This document shows, one piece after another, positions 46,595 through 55,760 of a DNA stretch of 64,000 nt; position 1 is the first letter of the stretch; the number at the start of each line of letters is the position of its first letter. Source of the DNA: Bordetella parapertussis. Its GTDB lineage: Bacteria; Pseudomonadota; Gammaproteobacteria; Burkholderiales; Burkholderiaceae_C. The notes beneath the pieces are model-generated. The model did no database searches and was not told the DNA's origin. It saw only the letters and a program-made list of their open reading frames with translations. Made by a program: the position numbers and the translations under genes. The stretch lies in contig CAMDKD010000013.1 of assembly GCA_945901125.1 (NCBI GenBank), positions 5,826 to 69,825 on the forward strand, read 5' to 3'.

Positions 46595-48292
46595 GTGGAT
46601 CACAGTACAAACAGGTTGATAGACGTCGCATTGCGCCCGCATGTGTTGGCTTGGGTGTTGTTGACGCTATTGTTCAATGCACTGCCTTTGTTCACGCCCA
46701 TTTTGAATGAAGGCGACTCGGTGTTGTATGCCGCTTTGTCACAACACATGGTGTTGAGTGGAAACTGGAATGACTTGATCTTGGATGGCCGCGATTGGCT
46801 GGACAAACCGCATTTCCCGTTCTGGCTGGGCGCGCTGTCGTTCAAGCTGCTCGGTGTCAGCGTGTTTGCCTACATGTTGACTGGCTACCTGTGTCACTTA
46901 TTGGGCGGCTTTTTCACCTATCGGCTGGCGCGGCTGTTTCACGGTCGTGATACAGCTTTGATCGCCTTGCTGGTCTATGTGTCCACCTACCACCTGATGT
47001 ACACCACCACCGCTTTGAAAGCCGAGGCGTTTTTGACCGCCAGCATCATGGGCGCTTGTTATTACTGGTTGCGTTATGACGCACACAGCCGATTGAAATA
47101 CCTGTTACTCGGTGCAATATTTAGCGGCATATCGGTGATGACCAAAGGTGTGTTCACCTTGATCACCATCAGCAGCGGACTGCTGTGTATGTGGGCTTAC
47201 CAGGGCCGCTGGCGCGAACTGTTTCACTGGAAATGGTTGGCGGCTTTGCTGCTGAGCCTGGTTTGCGTCGTGCCGGAACTGTTGGCCTTATACCGGCAGT
47301 TTGATATGCACCCGGAAAAAACTGTCTTCGATCAAACCGGTGTGTCCGGTATACGTTTCTTTTTATGGGACAGCCAGTTCGGGCGGTTTTTCAATGTCGG
47401 GCCTATCACCAACAAAGACGGCAACAAACTGTTTTTCGTGCTGGTTTTTTTATGGGCGTTTTTGCCTTGGGTAGCGGCGTTTGTGATGGCTTGCTGGCAG
47501 GCAGTGAGGCAATTTACCGGCGTGGCTGAAAAAGACGGGGCCATACAGGTGTATTTGCTCGGCAGTTTTTTTGTCAGCTTTGTGATGTTCAGCCTGACCA
47601 GTTTTCAGCTGGATTACTACACCGTCATCGTCTACCCGTTTGCTGCGGTGTTGATTGCGCCTTTGCTTTTGTCAGCTGTCGCTGATGCCGCAGCTAAGGG
47701 TGTGCGCAGGACGCAACTCGGCATGGGTTTGCTTACCTTGACGCTGGCAGTCTGGTTGAGTTTCAAAATCAGTCATCCCGTCTTGCTATTAATGACAGGG
47801 CTTGGTTTGTCTACGTGGCTGATTTACGCTTGGCTGCAAAAAAAGCAGTGGCACGCCCTGAGCGTACTGGTCTACCCGGTGATGGCAGTCAACCTGTTGT
47901 ATTTGGTGCTTGAAATCATGACGCTGATCGCGCACACGCGCTACAGCATTCCTTATAACGTCTTGTCGTCTATGGCGAACGAACCGGGTGTGCCCGTGGT
48001 GGTTTACCGGTTAGACCCGCCGGTTGCTTATGAACTTGGCCTGTACCGCCAAACCGCGCCGGTGTTGCGCATAGACAAGCCAGAAGATTTGCCGCCGTCT
48101 GGCGCTAGCTATTTTTTGCTGATTCGCACCGCTGAAGCCGACACACTGAGCGAGCGAACCGGCACCATATCGCCGTTGCTGTCGGGTGACTGGGTAGACC
48201 ACAAAACCGGCACCCTGCCCAGACAAATTGAACTTGCTGCGGGTCGTGCTCCGCTGGAGAATTTCAGTGTACACAAAGTCATGCCAAGATAA
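46595..48292 (+). CDS. Membrane glycosyltransferase, GT39/ArnT-like
   Basis: 565 residues from GTG 46595. A multi-span membrane protein with a first periplasmic loop carrying the acidic pair NEGDSVLYA (Glu and Asp near residues 39-41) and WLDKPHFPFWLGALSFKLLG, as in ArnT and PMT-type transferases that use polyprenyl-phosphate sugars. A C-terminal roughly 100-residue soluble periplasmic part follows the last membrane helix. Substrates are unknown. Glycan or lipid A modification is possible. It follows a terminator and is probably a separate unit. Confidence 0.85.
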   Translation: MDHSTNRLIDVALRPHVLAWVLLTLLFNALPLFTPILNEGDSVLYAALSQHMVLSGNWNDLILDGRDWLDKPHFPFWLGALSFKLLGVSVFAYMLTGYLCHLLGGFFTYRLARLFHGRDTALIALLVYVSTYHLMYTTTALKAEAFLTASIMGACYYWLRYDAHSRLKYLLLGAIFSGISVMTKGVFTLITISSGLLCMWAYQGRWRELFHWKWLAALLLSLVCVVPELLALYRQFDMHPEKTVFDQTGVSGIRFFLWDSQFGRFFNVGPITNKDGNKLFFVLVFLWAFLPWVAAFVMACWQAVRQFTGVAEKDGAIQVYLLGSFFVSFVMFSLTSFQLDYYTVIVYPFAAVLIAPLLLSAVADAAAKGVRRTQLGMGLLTLTLAVWLSFKISHPVLLLMTGLGLSTWLIYAWLQKKQWHALSVLVYPVMAVNLLYLVLEIMTLIAHTRYSIPYNVLSSMANEPGVPVVVYRLDPPVAYELGLYRQTAPVLRIDKPEDLPPSGASYFLLIRTAEADTLSERTGTISPLLSGDWVDHKTGTLPRQIELAAGRAPLENFSVHKVMPR

Positions 48293-48317
48293 ATACTGCT
48301 TTATTGATCAACTATAG

Positions 48318-48336
48318 TGTGTATGGTGTGTATAAT
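48318..48336 (+). promoter_or_regulatory. Direct repeat over the -10 box of hicAB
   Basis: The 7-mer TGTGTAT occurs at 48318-48324 and 48327-48333, a 9-base period. The second copy overlaps TATAAT (48331-48336), a perfect -10 box, 7 bases before the hicA ATG. HicB antitoxins repress hicAB by binding at the promoter, so this is a candidate operator. A good -35 box at the normal spacing is not seen. Confidence 0.5.
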
Positions 48337-48342
48337 TTTTGA

Positions 48343-48531
48343 ATGAAGAGCAAATATCTCATCGCACAACTTCAAAAAGCCGGTTGGGTTTTGCGCGGAG
48401 CCAAAGGCTCGCATCATATTTTTGTGCATCCAGACATTGCGGGGCATTTGAGTGTGCCGCATCCCAAAAAAGACCTGGGAACAGGCTTGGTGCACAAGTT
48501 GCTCAAACAAGCTGGACTCAAAGAAAGTTAA
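48343..48531 (+). CDS. hicA: HicA toxin (mRNA interferase)
   Basis: 62 residues with the dsRBD-like HicA fold: LIAQLQKAGWVLRGAKGSHH (residues 6-25) including the catalytic His in GSHHIF, then VPHPKKDLGTGLVHKLLKQA. HicA cleaves mRNA independent of the ribosome and is neutralised by HicB. The start codon is only 7 bases from a -10 box, so the leader must be very short. hicB starts 3 bases after its stop. Toxin before antitoxin is the usual order for this family. Confidence 0.93.
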   Translation: MKSKYLIAQLQKAGWVLRGAKGSHHIFVHPDIAGHLSVPHPKKDLGTGLVHKLLKQAGLKES

Positions 48532-48534
48532 ACC

Positions 48535-48927
48535 ATGAAGTACCCGATCGCCATTGAACTCGGAAATAACACCACTGCATGGGGTGTGGTGGTGCCCGAT
48601 TTGCCGGGATGTTTTTCTGCGGCTGATTCAGGTATAGACGAAGCGATTGAAAACGCCGAACAAGCCATAGAGCTTTGGATTGAAACCGCTTTGGATATGG
48701 GGCAAAACATTCCAACACCCAGTTCCATCTCCGATTTACAGAAAAACTCTGACTACAAGGATTGGGTTTGGGCGGTGGCTTCTATTGACCCGGCTGTGTT
48801 ATCAGATGAAATAGAACGTGTGAACATCAGTTTGCCCAAACGTGTCCTTGCCCGACTGGATGCCAAAGCCAAAGAGTTCGGCGAAAGCCGTTCAGGCTAC
48901 ATCGCCCAACTGGCCATCAGTGCCTGA
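48535..48927 (+). CDS. hicB: HicB antitoxin
   Basis: 130 residues. The N-terminal RNase-H-like HicB domain (IAIELGNNTTAWGVVVPDLP and GCFSAADSGIDEAIENAEQA, residues 4-43) binds HicA. The C-terminal part (ISLPKRVLARLDAKAKEFGE then SRSGYIAQLAISA) is a ribbon-helix-helix DNA-binding domain that can repress the operon. The intervening linker contains a SDYKDWVW stretch. It is convergent with lspA across a 14-base gap. Confidence 0.94.
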   Translation: MKYPIAIELGNNTTAWGVVVPDLPGCFSAADSGIDEAIENAEQAIELWIETALDMGQNIPTPSSISDLQKNSDYKDWVWAVASIDPAVLSDEIERVNISLPKRVLARLDAKAKEFGESRSGYIAQLAISA

Positions 48928-48941
48928 GCCGAGTTTGTCGC

Positions 48942-49451
48942 TCAAGATGAGCGTCGAACCCGCAGCAACTCATCCAAAATCAAGCACACCGTGCCCACAC
49001 TGATGGCGCTGTCGGCCACGTTAAATGCTGGGAAATGTCCTTGGTAAAACACCGGCGACAACCAGTCCCAGTGGAAGTCTAAAAAGTCGATCACGTGGCC
49101 CCACAGCAAGCGGTCGATCACATTGCCTATGGCGCCGCCCAGCACCAGTGCCAGTGCAAAACAAAACAATCGCTGATTGGGATGGCTGCGCAACAGCCAA
49201 ACGATGAAACCCGCAGCACCCACACCGATGGCAATGAAAAACCAGCGTTGCCAACCCGAGGCAGACGACAAAAACGAGAAGGCCGCGCCGCTGTTGTGCA
49301 CCCGCACCAGGTTGAAAAACGATGTGACGGTTTGGCTGTCGCCCAGCTCAAAACTGCCGATGATCAACACCTTGGTGAATTGATCGGCCAGCAGAATCAC
49401 CAGGGCAATGCCTAGCCATACAAACATAGAACGTGGTGCGTGTCTGGCCAT
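48942..49451 (-). CDS. lspA: Lipoprotein signal peptidase (signal peptidase II)
   Basis: 169 residues, four membrane segments. Catalytic Asp residues are in GGAIGNVIDRLLWGHVIDFL near residue 117 and FNVADSAISVGTVCLILDE near 144. LspA cuts the signal peptide of diacylglyceryl-modified prolipoproteins in the inner membrane, which serves the many lipoproteins in this window (MlaA, the CsgG/DUF4810/DUF799 trio and others). It follows ileS by 46 bases in the conserved ribF-ileS-lspA order. Confidence 0.96.
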   Translation of the reverse strand: MARHAPRSMFVWLGIALVILLADQFTKVLIIGSFELGDSQTVTSFFNLVRVHNSGAAFSFLSSASGWQRWFFIAIGVGAAGFIVWLLRSHPNQRLFCFALALVLGGAIGNVIDRLLWGHVIDFLDFHWDWLSPVFYQGHFPAFNVADSAISVGTVCLILDELLRVRRSS

Positions 49452-49497
49452 GGTCAGTTTTTAAGTGAATGAAGAAGTGTCAAAAGCAAATAAGCCA

Positions 49498-52410
49498 TCA
49501 GGCAAAGGCACGCTGCTCACCGCTGCCGTGCAGGTTGCTGTCGCAACGCCCGCAAATCGTCGGGTGTGAGGACACGCTGCCGACATCCGCGCTGTAATGC
49601 CAGCAGCGTTCGCATTTGGTGTGGGCCGAAGGTGACACAGACACGGACAGCTCGTTTCCGGCTTGGAGTTGCATCCCGGAGACGATGAACACAAATTTCA
49701 AGTCACCACCCAGGCTTTGCAGCAGTGCCATGTCAGCAGCGTTCACAGTCAGCACCGCCTCGGCTTGCAGCGGTGAACCGACCAAGCCTTGCGCGCGCAC
49801 CACTTCGATGTCTTTGTTCACTTGTTCGCGGATCTCGCGAATACGCGACCATTTCTCAAGCAGCGCCATGTCAGGTTCAGGGAGATGTACATACCCGTCT
49901 TTGAAGATGGTGTTGCCCAAGCCCAGCACGCCCCAAGCCTCTTCAGCAGTAAAGCTTAAGAACGGTGCCATCCAGCGCAACATGGCTTGGGTGATTTGCC
50001 AGAGCGCGGTTTGCGCGCTGCGCCTGGCGTGCGAACCGGCGGCAGTGGTGTACAGCCTGTCTTTGAGCACATCCAGGTAAAACGCGCCCAAGTCTTCCGA
50101 ACAATAAATTTGCAATTTCGAGACCACCGGATGGAACTCGTAACGCCCGAAATGACCGCCTTCAAACACCTTGGTTTGCGGGTTGTAATGGCCGACGATA
50201 TCGGCTTGCAGTTGCGCGGCGCGGCTGATGGCGTAGCGGTCGACTTCCAGCATGTCCGCCATGGGAACAGCATCTTTGTGTATGTCGAAGTCGCTGGTGT
50301 TGGCCAACAAAAACTTCAAGGTATTGCGCACGCGACGGTAGGTGTCGACCACACGCGCCAGGATTTTGTCGTCGATGTTCAAGTCGCCCGAATAGTCGGT
50401 AGACGCCACCCACAGGCGAACGATTTCCGCGCCGAGTTTGTCGGTGACTTCCTGCGGTACCACGGTGTTGCCCAAGCTCTTGCTCATCTTGCGGCCTTGG
50501 CCGTCGGTGGCAAAACCATGTGTCAATAAGCCGCGATAAGGCGCGCGGTCGTACAGCGCGCAACCGAGCAACAGCGAACTGTGGAACCAGCCTCTGTGCT
50601 GATCGTGGCCTTCCAAATACAAATCGGCTTCGGGGCCGCTCTCGTGGAACGGTGGTCGGTCGTAAGCGTTTTTGTGGCTGCCGCGCAGCACGTGCTCGAA
50701 CGTCGAGCCCGAGTCAAACCAGACTTCCAAAATATCGGTGCTCTTGCTGTATTCGTCGGCTTGGGCGGTTTGGCCTTTGCCTTGCGCTGTCAACAAAGCT
50801 TGGATGTCGTTCACACCGGCGCGGCTCCAGGCTTCTATGCCGCCGTGTTCCACCATGCTGGCGGCAATGTCCAAAATTTCCATGGTGTCCGGGTGCAATT
50901 CGCCGCTGTCTTTGTGCAACAAAAACGGCACCGGCACGCCCCAGCTGCGCTGGCGCGAGATACACCAGTCGGGGCGGTTGGCAATCATGTCGCGCAAACG
51001 GGTTTTGCCGTTCTCGGGGTAGAACTTGGTTTGCTCGATCGCGTCCAGCGCCGATTGGCGCAGCGTCTTCGGCGCTTTGTCTTTGGTGAACACGCCCGCG
51101 CCTTCGTCCATGCGCACAAACCATTGCGCCGCAGCGCGGTAGATGACCGGGGTTTTGTGCCGCCAGCAATGCGGGTAGCTGTGCGTGATGCCGTGTGTCG
51201 CCATCAAACGCCCTGTGTTTTTCAGGGCTTCCAAAATGACGGGTACGGCTTTCCAGATGTGCTGGCCGCCGAACAACGCGAAGTCAGCTGCATACGCGCC
51301 GTTGCCTTGCACCGGGTTCAAGATGTCGTCATAAGCCAGACCATGCGCCACGCAGGAGTTGAAGTCATCCACGCCGTAAGCAGGTGCGCTGTGCACGATG
51401 CCGGTGCCGTCTGCGTCGGTGGCGTAGTCCGCCAAGTACACCGGCGCGGTGCGTTTATAGGCAGCGTCTACATGAGACAGCGGGTGATGGAATTCAATCA
51501 AATCCAGCGCCTGGCCTTGGCAGGTCGCCACTGCTTTGCCGCTGAGTTGCCAGCGGTCTAAACATTTTTCCACCAGCGATTCGGCGCACACAAAGTAGCC
51601 GCGCTCGGTGTCGATCAGCGCGTAGTTCAATTCGGGGTTGAGGTTCAGCGCTTGGTTGGCCGGAATGGTCCAGGCGGTGGTGGTCCAGATCACTGCAAAA
51701 GCTTCTTTGTCCAATTTGGACATGCCGAAAGCCTTGGCCAGTTTGTCGGGTTGGGCGCATAAAAATGCCACATCCAGCGTGTCGCTTTTTTTGTCCGCGT
51801 ATTCAATTTCAAATTCAGCCAATGAAGAACCGCAATCGAAACACCAGTACACCGGCTTTAAGCCACGGTACACAAAACCGCGCTCGATCACGCGCTTAAA
51901 CGCGCGTATTTCACCTGCCTCGTTGCTGAAATCCATGGTGCGGTAAGGCCGTTCCCAGTCGCCCAAGACACCTAGGCGTTTGAAGTCTTCGCGCTGCTGA
52001 TCGATTTGCTCGGTGGCAAAGGCGCGGCTTTTGGCTTGCATGTCGTCGCGGGACAGTTTGCGGCCATGGAGTTTTTCGATGGCGTTTTCAATCGGCAAAC
52101 CGTGGCAGTCCCAGCCGGGGATGTATTGCGCATCAAAACCAGCCAGTTGGCGGCTTTTGACGATCATGTCTTTCAATACTTTGTTCAGCGCGTGGCCGAT
52201 GTGTAGCTTGCCATTCGCATACGGCGGGCCGTCGTGCAACACAAACAGCGGCTGGCCGTGGCGCGCCACGCGCAATTGTTTGTAAAGGCCTTGGTCTGTC
52301 CAGCTTTTGGCCCAAGCCGGTTCACGCTTGGGCAAGTCGCCGCGCATGGGAAACGGTGTGTCCGGCAGGTTCAAGGTGGCGCGGTAATCGGTGGTGTTTG
52401 CGTCGGTCAT
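49498..52410 (-). CDS. ileS: Isoleucyl-tRNA synthetase
   Basis: 970 residues, class I synthetase. The HIGH motif is ANGKLHIGHALNKVLKD near residues 65-81, KMSKS is GRKMSKSLGN near 645, and a C-terminal zinc finger has CERCWHY and CGRCDSNLHG. The CP1 editing domain (near 190-420) is complete. It charges tRNA-Ile and edits valine. The gene lies between ribF and lspA; the gap to ribF is 111 bases. Confidence 0.97.
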   Translation of the reverse strand: MTDANTTDYRATLNLPDTPFPMRGDLPKREPAWAKSWTDQGLYKQLRVARHGQPLFVLHDGPPYANGKLHIGHALNKVLKDMIVKSRQLAGFDAQYIPGWDCHGLPIENAIEKLHGRKLSRDDMQAKSRAFATEQIDQQREDFKRLGVLGDWERPYRTMDFSNEAGEIRAFKRVIERGFVYRGLKPVYWCFDCGSSLAEFEIEYADKKSDTLDVAFLCAQPDKLAKAFGMSKLDKEAFAVIWTTTAWTIPANQALNLNPELNYALIDTERGYFVCAESLVEKCLDRWQLSGKAVATCQGQALDLIEFHHPLSHVDAAYKRTAPVYLADYATDADGTGIVHSAPAYGVDDFNSCVAHGLAYDDILNPVQGNGAYAADFALFGGQHIWKAVPVILEALKNTGRLMATHGITHSYPHCWRHKTPVIYRAAAQWFVRMDEGAGVFTKDKAPKTLRQSALDAIEQTKFYPENGKTRLRDMIANRPDWCISRQRSWGVPVPFLLHKDSGELHPDTMEILDIAASMVEHGGIEAWSRAGVNDIQALLTAQGKGQTAQADEYSKSTDILEVWFDSGSTFEHVLRGSHKNAYDRPPFHESGPEADLYLEGHDQHRGWFHSSLLLGCALYDRAPYRGLLTHGFATDGQGRKMSKSLGNTVVPQEVTDKLGAEIVRLWVASTDYSGDLNIDDKILARVVDTYRRVRNTLKFLLANTSDFDIHKDAVPMADMLEVDRYAISRAAQLQADIVGHYNPQTKVFEGGHFGRYEFHPVVSKLQIYCSEDLGAFYLDVLKDRLYTTAAGSHARRSAQTALWQITQAMLRWMAPFLSFTAEEAWGVLGLGNTIFKDGYVHLPEPDMALLEKWSRIREIREQVNKDIEVVRAQGLVGSPLQAEAVLTVNAADMALLQSLGGDLKFVFIVSGMQLQAGNELSVSVSPSAHTKCERCWHYSADVGSVSSHPTICGRCDSNLHGSGEQRAFA

Positions 52411-52521
52411 GTCAATTCAGTATCAAGGTATTCGAATGGATTCGGGATTGAGGCTGCGGCATCCGGTGCAGCTGTCAGTGGATGTAAGAGACGCGGGGCA
52501 AGGTGCGTCATGCAGGCCCTG

Positions 52522-53529
52522 TCAAATTCGGGCGGCCAGCCAGGCGCGTGCGTCGTCGCAGTCGCGCTGTATGCCCCGGTTCAAGGCGTCCATGCTCTCG
52601 TACTTGAGTTCGTCGTGTAATTTATGCAGCAGTTCCACGCGAACGAGTTTACCGTAGCCCCCCTCAGTACCCAAGCCGCCAGGCCAGTCCAGGCAATGGG
52701 TTTCCAGCAGCACGCGCCCGCCGTTCACATCGTTGGCGTCCAACGAGGGGCGCACGCCAAAATTCGCCACGCCCGGCAGCGGCTTGTCGCTCAAACCGTG
52801 GACAAGTGCTACAAAAATACCGCTGGCCGCTGGTTTGCTATGGGCAAAGCGCAGGTTCAAGGTCGGGCAGTTGAGTTCGCGCCCGAGTTTGCGCCCATGC
52901 ACCACGTGCCCCGATAAGGCGTAGGGGCGACCCAGCAGCAATGCCGCCTGACGCATATCGCCATCGGCCAAGGCCTGGCGCACGGCAGAGCTAGAGACCC
53001 GCACGCCGGTCACGCCCGGCTTGTCAGCCGAGGTTTGACCGGAGATTTCATAGCTGTTCATGCGCGCGACTTCAAAGCCCAGTTCGCTGCCGCTGCGTGC
53101 CAACGAGGCGTAGTCACCGGCGCGTTTGGCACCGTAGCAAAAGTCGTCGCCGACAAGCACATAGCGCACGCCCAGGCCTTGCACCAGCATCTGCTGCACA
53201 AAATCATCCGGGCTTAATGCCGCCAGCGCTTGATTGAACGGCAGCAGCACGCATTGGGCGATGCCGCAGGCTTGCAGTTCAGCCAGCTTGTCGCGCAAAC
53301 CGGCGATGCGCGCCGGGGCCATGTCGGGCTTGTTCAGCAGACCGGCAAAGAAATCGCGCGGGTGCGGCTCAAAAGTCATGACGCAAGACGGCACGCCGCG
53401 CTGGCGCGCTTCGTTGTGCAACAAAGCCAGCATGGCCTGGTGGCCGCGGTGCACGCCGTCGAAATTGCCGATGGTCAGCGCGCAGGACGGGGCCAGCCCG
53501 GGGTGGTGAATACCTCTGAAAATTTGCAT
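52522..53529 (-). CDS. ribF: Bifunctional riboflavin kinase/FAD synthetase
   Basis: 335 residues. The N-terminal nucleotidyltransferase domain begins CALTIGNFDGVHRGHQAML (residues 16-34), with YVLVGDDFCYGAKRAGD near 125. The C-terminal riboflavin kinase domain has LSGHVVHGRKLGRELNCPTL near 210. It makes FMN and FAD. It is the first gene of the ribF-ileS-lspA set and divergent from the HNH nuclease gene. Confidence 0.96.
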   Translation of the reverse strand: MQIFRGIHHPGLAPSCALTIGNFDGVHRGHQAMLALLHNEARQRGVPSCVMTFEPHPRDFFAGLLNKPDMAPARIAGLRDKLAELQACGIAQCVLLPFNQALAALSPDDFVQQMLVQGLGVRYVLVGDDFCYGAKRAGDYASLARSGSELGFEVARMNSYEISGQTSADKPGVTGVRVSSSAVRQALADGDMRQAALLLGRPYALSGHVVHGRKLGRELNCPTLNLRFAHSKPAASGIFVALVHGLSDKPLPGVANFGVRPSLDANDVNGGRVLLETHCLDWPGGLGTEGGYGKLVRVELLHKLHDELKYESMDALNRGIQRDCDDARAWLAARI

Positions 53530-53618
53530 GTGGCAGGGGGAATGTCAAGGAACCGTCTTGGAAACAGGTTATATTGTCATTGATCGACGTCAGTGCTCGC
53601 TTATCTCATTGGAGGTGA

Positions 53619-54179
53619 ATGTTGAAGGTCTTGAAGTTGTCTGCCCAAGGGTTGCCCCAATCCTGGATTTCGCTCGAACAAGCCGTCACCCATTACGCGG
53701 CAGACGAGGTGCGCTGGGAAGCCGGTGTTGAAGTCGCGGTTTACCGTGGCGGCTATAACGCCGTCACCGGCATACAGTCGAAAATCGTCATCAACAGCAT
53801 CATCGGCACCAAGGGCGTTCCGCGCATCAACCCCTTCGATTTGAAACCGGGCTTGACCAACAGCAAACTCTTCGCCCGCGACCGCAACCTGTGCGCTTAT
53901 TGTGGCGACGATTTCCACGAAACCGACCTGACCCGCGAACACATCATCCCCTTCGGCCAGCACGGCCAGGACACTTGGATGAACGTGGTCACCGCCTGCC
54001 AGACTTGCAACCACCGCAAAGCCAACCGCACGCCCGAGCAGGCGCGCATGCCCCTGCTTTACACGCCTTATGTGCCCACGCTGTGGGAAGACTTTATTTT
54101 GCGCAACCGCCGCATCCTGGCCGACCAGATGGAGTTTTTGATGGCGCATTTGCCGCGCAATTCGAGGTTGGCGGCTTAG
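53619..54179 (+). CDS. HNH endonuclease
   Basis: 186 residues, with GGAGG 3 bases before the ATG. The HNH region is CAYCGDDFHETDLTREHIIP near residues 91-110 (paired Cys, then the His), followed by WMNVVTACQTCNHRKANRTP near 118 with the second Cys pair. The N-terminal part (LKLSAQGLPQSWISLEQAVT) is conserved in this stand-alone family, which is common in betaproteobacteria and probably housekeeping rather than phage. Substrate unknown. It is convergent with the DUF1653 gene with a 4-base overlap. Confidence 0.88.
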   Translation: MLKVLKLSAQGLPQSWISLEQAVTHYAADEVRWEAGVEVAVYRGGYNAVTGIQSKIVINSIIGTKGVPRINPFDLKPGLTNSKLFARDRNLCAYCGDDFHETDLTREHIIPFGQHGQDTWMNVVTACQTCNHRKANRTPEQARMPLLYTPYVPTLWEDFILRNRRILADQMEFLMAHLPRNSRLAA

Positions 54180-54409
54180 ATTTTTTCAAACCTCACCCGG
54201 CTCACCCCATCCACCACTACCTCTTCGGTGAACATGGCAAACGGCCTGACCCAAAGCCCTTGTTCACCGTATAGCGCTTTGTAAAGCACCAGCGGTTCCA
54301 GCGTTTCGCTGTGGCGCACCACGCCGAGCACTTCATAGTCCAGTTGTTTGTAATGCCGGTAGCGCCCGGTGGGCAGGCTGGGCAGGGGCGGCAGGTCGAT
54401 GTCAGACAT
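54176..54409 (-). CDS. DUF1653 protein
   Basis: 77 residues matching DUF1653: GRYRHYKQLDYEVLGVVRHS (residues 16-35) then LVLYKALYGEQGLWVRPFAM near 40-59. The fold is a small beta barrel; the role is unknown. Its stop overlaps the stop of the convergent HNH nuclease gene by 4 bases. Confidence 0.9.
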   Translation of the reverse strand: MSDIDLPPLPSLPTGRYRHYKQLDYEVLGVVRHSETLEPLVLYKALYGEQGLWVRPFAMFTEEVVVDGVSRVRFEKI

Positions 54410-54539
54410 GGTGTACTTTCATTTAGGAACAGGTCAGCGCTTGCACCGTGGCCAAGGCTAGAAAACTGTGTATATTGAGTTTATACTGAGTTATCGTTGT
54501 TATGCTTAAAATTAGTAAACCTTGGTAACTTTGCTATAT

Positions 54540-55736
54540 ATGGACCCATTAACGAATCCTTTTTCTCCTGGCGCAGGCAATCAACCACCAGAGTTGGCGG
54601 GCCGCAGTGAACTTTTATACAAAGTGGAGGTGCTACTTGCCCGGATCAAGGCTGGAAGAAGCGAGCAAAGCATGTTCATGGTGGGTTTGCGCGGTGTTGG
54701 GAAAACCGTATTACTTAACCGCGTGCGTGAAATGGCTGAGGAGCAGGGCTATCAAGCACTGTTGATTGAGGCACACGAGAGCAAGTCTTTGCCATTGCTT
54801 TTGTTGCCGCCATTGCGGCAAGTTTTATTTGCGCTTGATCGCATGCAAAACATCAGCCAAAAGGTAAAACGCGGCTTGCGTGTGCTGCGAAGTTTCATAG
54901 GCGGCGTCAAACTCAAAATGGGTGACGCAGAATTTGGCTTGGATATTGACCCGGAAACCGGTTCGGCAGACAGTGGCGATCTGGAGGCTGACTTGGCCGA
55001 GTTATTCGTGGCTGTTGGCGAAGCGGCTGCTGACCGTGGTAAAGCCGTTGCCATCATTGTCGACGAGCTTCAGTACATGACCGAAGTCGAGATGAGCGCG
55101 CTCATCATGGCCATACACAAGGTGTCTCAACGCAACTTACCGTTGGTGCTCATCGGTGCTGGTTTGCCGCAGTTGGTTGGCTTGGCAGGCAAATCCAAAT
55201 CTTACGCTGAGAGATTGTTTATTTATCCAGAGGTGGGCGCGCTGTCTCTGCAAGATGCTTCATTAGCGTTGCAAGGACCTGTGTCAACTCAAGGTGTGGC
55301 GTTCACAACCGAGGCATTGGCTGAGATTTTCAGGGTTACCCAAGGCTATCCCTATTTTTTGCAGGAATGGGGTTACCAATCGTGGAACATGGCGCAACAG
55401 TCACCGATAGACTTGCCGCTGATCAAGCGCACCACGATTGCCTCAACCATAAGGCTAGATCAAAGTTTTTTTCGTGTGCGATTCGATCGACTTACCCCGC
55501 GTGAAAAAGACTACCTCAGCGCCTTGGCGGAAATGGGCGCTGGCAATCAGCGTTCGGGTGGTGTCGCAGAACGACTGGGAGTCAAAGTGCAGACCATTGC
55601 ACCTCTGCGCTCTAGCCTGATTAAAAAGGGAATGATTTACAGCCCGGCCCATGGTGACACAGCTTTCACCGTTCCCATGTTTGATGATTTCATGCTACGC
55701 ACCATGCCCGGCGGGCCTCGTAAAGCCGGGGCATAG
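54540..55736 (+). CDS. P-loop AAA ATPase with C-terminal winged helix
   Basis: 398 residues from ATG 54540; a TTG six codons upstream is less likely. Walker A is GLRGVGKT near residue 49, Walker B is AIIVDELQYM near 175, and the sensor region is LVLIGAGLPQLVG near 205. The C-terminal part (YLSALAEMGAGNQRSGGVAE then RLGVKVQTIAPLRSSLIKKG) looks like a winged helix-turn-helix. This is the AAA_16/ATPase type found as stand-alone genes in many genomes, with no set function. The 130 bases upstream are AT-rich. Confidence 0.83.
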   Translation: MDPLTNPFSPGAGNQPPELAGRSELLYKVEVLLARIKAGRSEQSMFMVGLRGVGKTVLLNRVREMAEEQGYQALLIEAHESKSLPLLLLPPLRQVLFALDRMQNISQKVKRGLRVLRSFIGGVKLKMGDAEFGLDIDPETGSADSGDLEADLAELFVAVGEAAADRGKAVAIIVDELQYMTEVEMSALIMAIHKVSQRNLPLVLIGAGLPQLVGLAGKSKSYAERLFIYPEVGALSLQDASLALQGPVSTQGVAFTTEALAEIFRVTQGYPYFLQEWGYQSWNMAQQSPIDLPLIKRTTIASTIRLDQSFFRVRFDRLTPREKDYLSALAEMGAGNQRSGGVAERLGVKVQTIAPLRSSLIKKGMIYSPAHGDTAFTVPMFDDFMLRTMPGGPRKAGA

Positions 55737-55760
55737 TGAAACATACCCACAAGGCAAGCG

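Noticed and set aside
50581..51561. Plus-strand open frame of 326 codons opposite ileS
   Set aside because: ileS is certain. The frame is an antisense shadow with no motif.
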